From assembly GCF_001269985.1 (NCBI RefSeq), contig NZ_BBZB01000001.1:3038001-3102000 (forward strand): a stretch of 64,000 nucleotides of DNA, given 5' to 3'. Below are positions 62,928 to 64,000 of the stretch, piece by piece; the stretch's first letter is position 1, and each line of letters begins with the position of its first letter. Made by a program: the position numbers and the translations under genes. The notes under the pieces are model-generated. The model saw only the letters and a list, made by a program, of their open reading frames with translations, did not search any database and had not been told where the DNA came from. This DNA is from Pseudoalteromonas sp. '520P1 No. 423'. GTDB taxonomy: Bacteria; Pseudomonadota; Gammaproteobacteria; Enterobacterales; Alteromonadaceae.

Positions 62928-64000
62928 GTGGTTATTAGCGACTCTAAATCTATTATTTTTTACTTAACCATTATGTTTTTAGGCCTTTGCTTATCTGCTT
63001 TAGTCTACTTTTCTCTTTCGAAAGTTCAAAAGTCGACACTCAATTTAGTTGATAATGAAATCCCTACGCTTTCTCAAATAAAAAATGTTGTTGCATTATT
63101 ATCTGAGCAAGAAAGGTTGTTATATGAATATTATGCAAAGGATGAAAATAATATCTATATTCGACTGCATAACGAAAAAATCAGAGAGTTAGACTCTCAG
63201 CTTATTAAGTTAACAATAAAACTTAATAACCCGCAGATGAAAAGCTCATGAATTTCGAAAATTAATCGTATAAAAACGACAGCTCAAGCGTTAACTAAAA
63301 ATTTGTATTCAGAACAAACACAGTGGCAACTGGCAAGAGATAAATTAGCTGAGATAACATTGATAAGAGAAGCGGCATTACCGCATTTAGATGAAATATT
63401 AAATGAATTAAAGCTAAGAGTGGATATGAGTTATCAACACACCCTTGAAGAAATAAATAAAACATCTTGGACCGTAATTGCATTTAGTTTTATATTATTT
63501 GTAGGACGATACCTTAGGGCTACCTAGATCATAGCCAAAAAAGCGCGCGTTTAGCACTTTTTCCTATGCGTAACCCTAATCCAATTCTATCTATAAACGA
63601 ATATAAAGAAATTGTATATGCGAACCCTGCTGCTAAAGCTCTATTAACTTCTATACCAGGCTGCAATAACGAGTTAAATGCCCTGTTACCAAAAAACCTG
63701 CATGAAGTCATTCAACATTTAAAAAAACAAACTAAACAAGTCATAAAGATTGAGCATCAATTAAAATCAAAGACTTTATTATGTGAGTTTCACCGGTTAG
63801 ATGATGTTAACCAGGTTGATGTGCATATCGTTGATATCACAGAGCAAAAAATTGCGAAAGATGAGTTATATTATCAAGCATTTGAATACTCAGATATGCC
63901 AAAATACTTCAAGACCTTTTTCCATGATGTTATTAGAGATAAGACAATTCAATGCATTTATGACTCAATGTGGCGAACTATCAATTGAATTAGACTTTGG
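62928..64000 (+). pseudogene. Broken sensor gene (membrane four-helix sensor, PAS, GGDEF-like start)
   Basis: A GTG start with AAGG opens a membrane helix (SIIFYLTIMFLGLCLSALVYF) and a chemoreceptor-like helical domain, but a TGA interrupts at 63249. The same frame then continues (TTAQALTKNLYSEQTQWQLA) to a second membrane helix (VIAFSFILFVG) and stops at about 63525. A shifted frame carries on with a PAS domain (RLALFPMRNPNPILSINEYK, YANPAAKAL, VDITEQKIAK) and ends at 63986-63988, while another frame continues with FMTQCGELSIELDFG to the window edge. At least one nonsense and two frameshift lesions; it was probably a PAS-GGDEF or similar signalling protein. Confidence 0.75.

Noticed and set aside
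63249..63251. In-frame TGA as a selenocysteine codon
   Set aside because: The gene has further frame changes downstream, the context is a helical sensor domain, and no SECIS-like hairpin is evident.

Overview
The window looks like chromosome of a marine gammaproteobacterium of the order Alteromonadales (Colwelliaceae or Pseudoalteromonadaceae type). The base composition is AT-rich. The gene order rpsT/murJ-ribF-ileS-lspA-fkpB-ispH-minor pilins is the gammaproteobacterial one, and TyrR, a phe leader attenuator, YciH, YegD and a Lap-type adhesin system all occur together. I see no rRNA, tRNA, insertion sequence, prophage or CRISPR array. The family-level assignment is inference from gene content only.

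Layout. 1-5012 (minus): type IV pilus minor pilin operon pilV-pilW-pilX-pilY1, with pilY1 running off the left edge. 5223-12638 (minus): housekeeping operon murJ, ribF, ileS, lspA, fkpB, ispH, divergent from rpsT (TTG start). 13.3-16.5 kb: a broken response-regulator gene, small hypothetical membrane or secreted proteins, and ompW behind a well-formed FNR-type promoter (site at -41.5). 16.5-21.8 kb: tyrR, an Atm1-type ABC exporter and a POT-family peptide transporter.

21.9-41.2 kb is the main accessory block, a complete Lap biofilm-adhesin system. It has the c-di-GMP receptor LapD (plus strand) convergent with a minus-strand series lapA (giant RTX adhesin of about 3,550 residues), lapB, lapC, lapE, an OmpA-like lipoprotein and the protease lapG. 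The adhesin carries an N-terminal retention module with an Ala-Ala-Gly LapG-type site, three different families of near-identical tandem repeats (339, 336 and 267 nt periods), a vWA domain, RTX repeats and an unusual acidic tail. By analogy with Pseudomonas, c-di-GMP-bound LapD sequesters LapG and keeps the adhesin anchored; when c-di-GMP falls, LapG cuts the adhesin free.

41.6-46.5 kb: tyrosine catabolism (hppD, fahA), an M23 peptidase/bactofilin pair, a decayed VOC gene and a MarR-family regulator. The operator-like palindrome beside the MarR gene recurs upstream of hppD, so this regulator probably controls tyrosine catabolism together with TyrR. TyrR-type boxes are visible before hppD, tyrA and tyrR itself. 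46.5-52.6 kb: cyclophilin lipoprotein, Bcr/CflA transporter, mgsA, yegD, periplasmic DNA ligase and an aspartate/aromatic aminotransferase. 52.7-60 kb: signalling genes, comprising a GAF protein, an HsbR/HsbA-like receiver-phosphatase-kinase with its STAS partner, yciH with a double-receiver protein, and a large GGDEF-EAL protein. 60.2-62.8 kb: pheL leader and attenuator, pheA, and convergent tyrA. The right end holds a multiply broken sensor gene.

Overall the window combines surface attachment (pili, Lap adhesin, c-di-GMP signalling) with aromatic amino acid synthesis and breakdown under TyrR.
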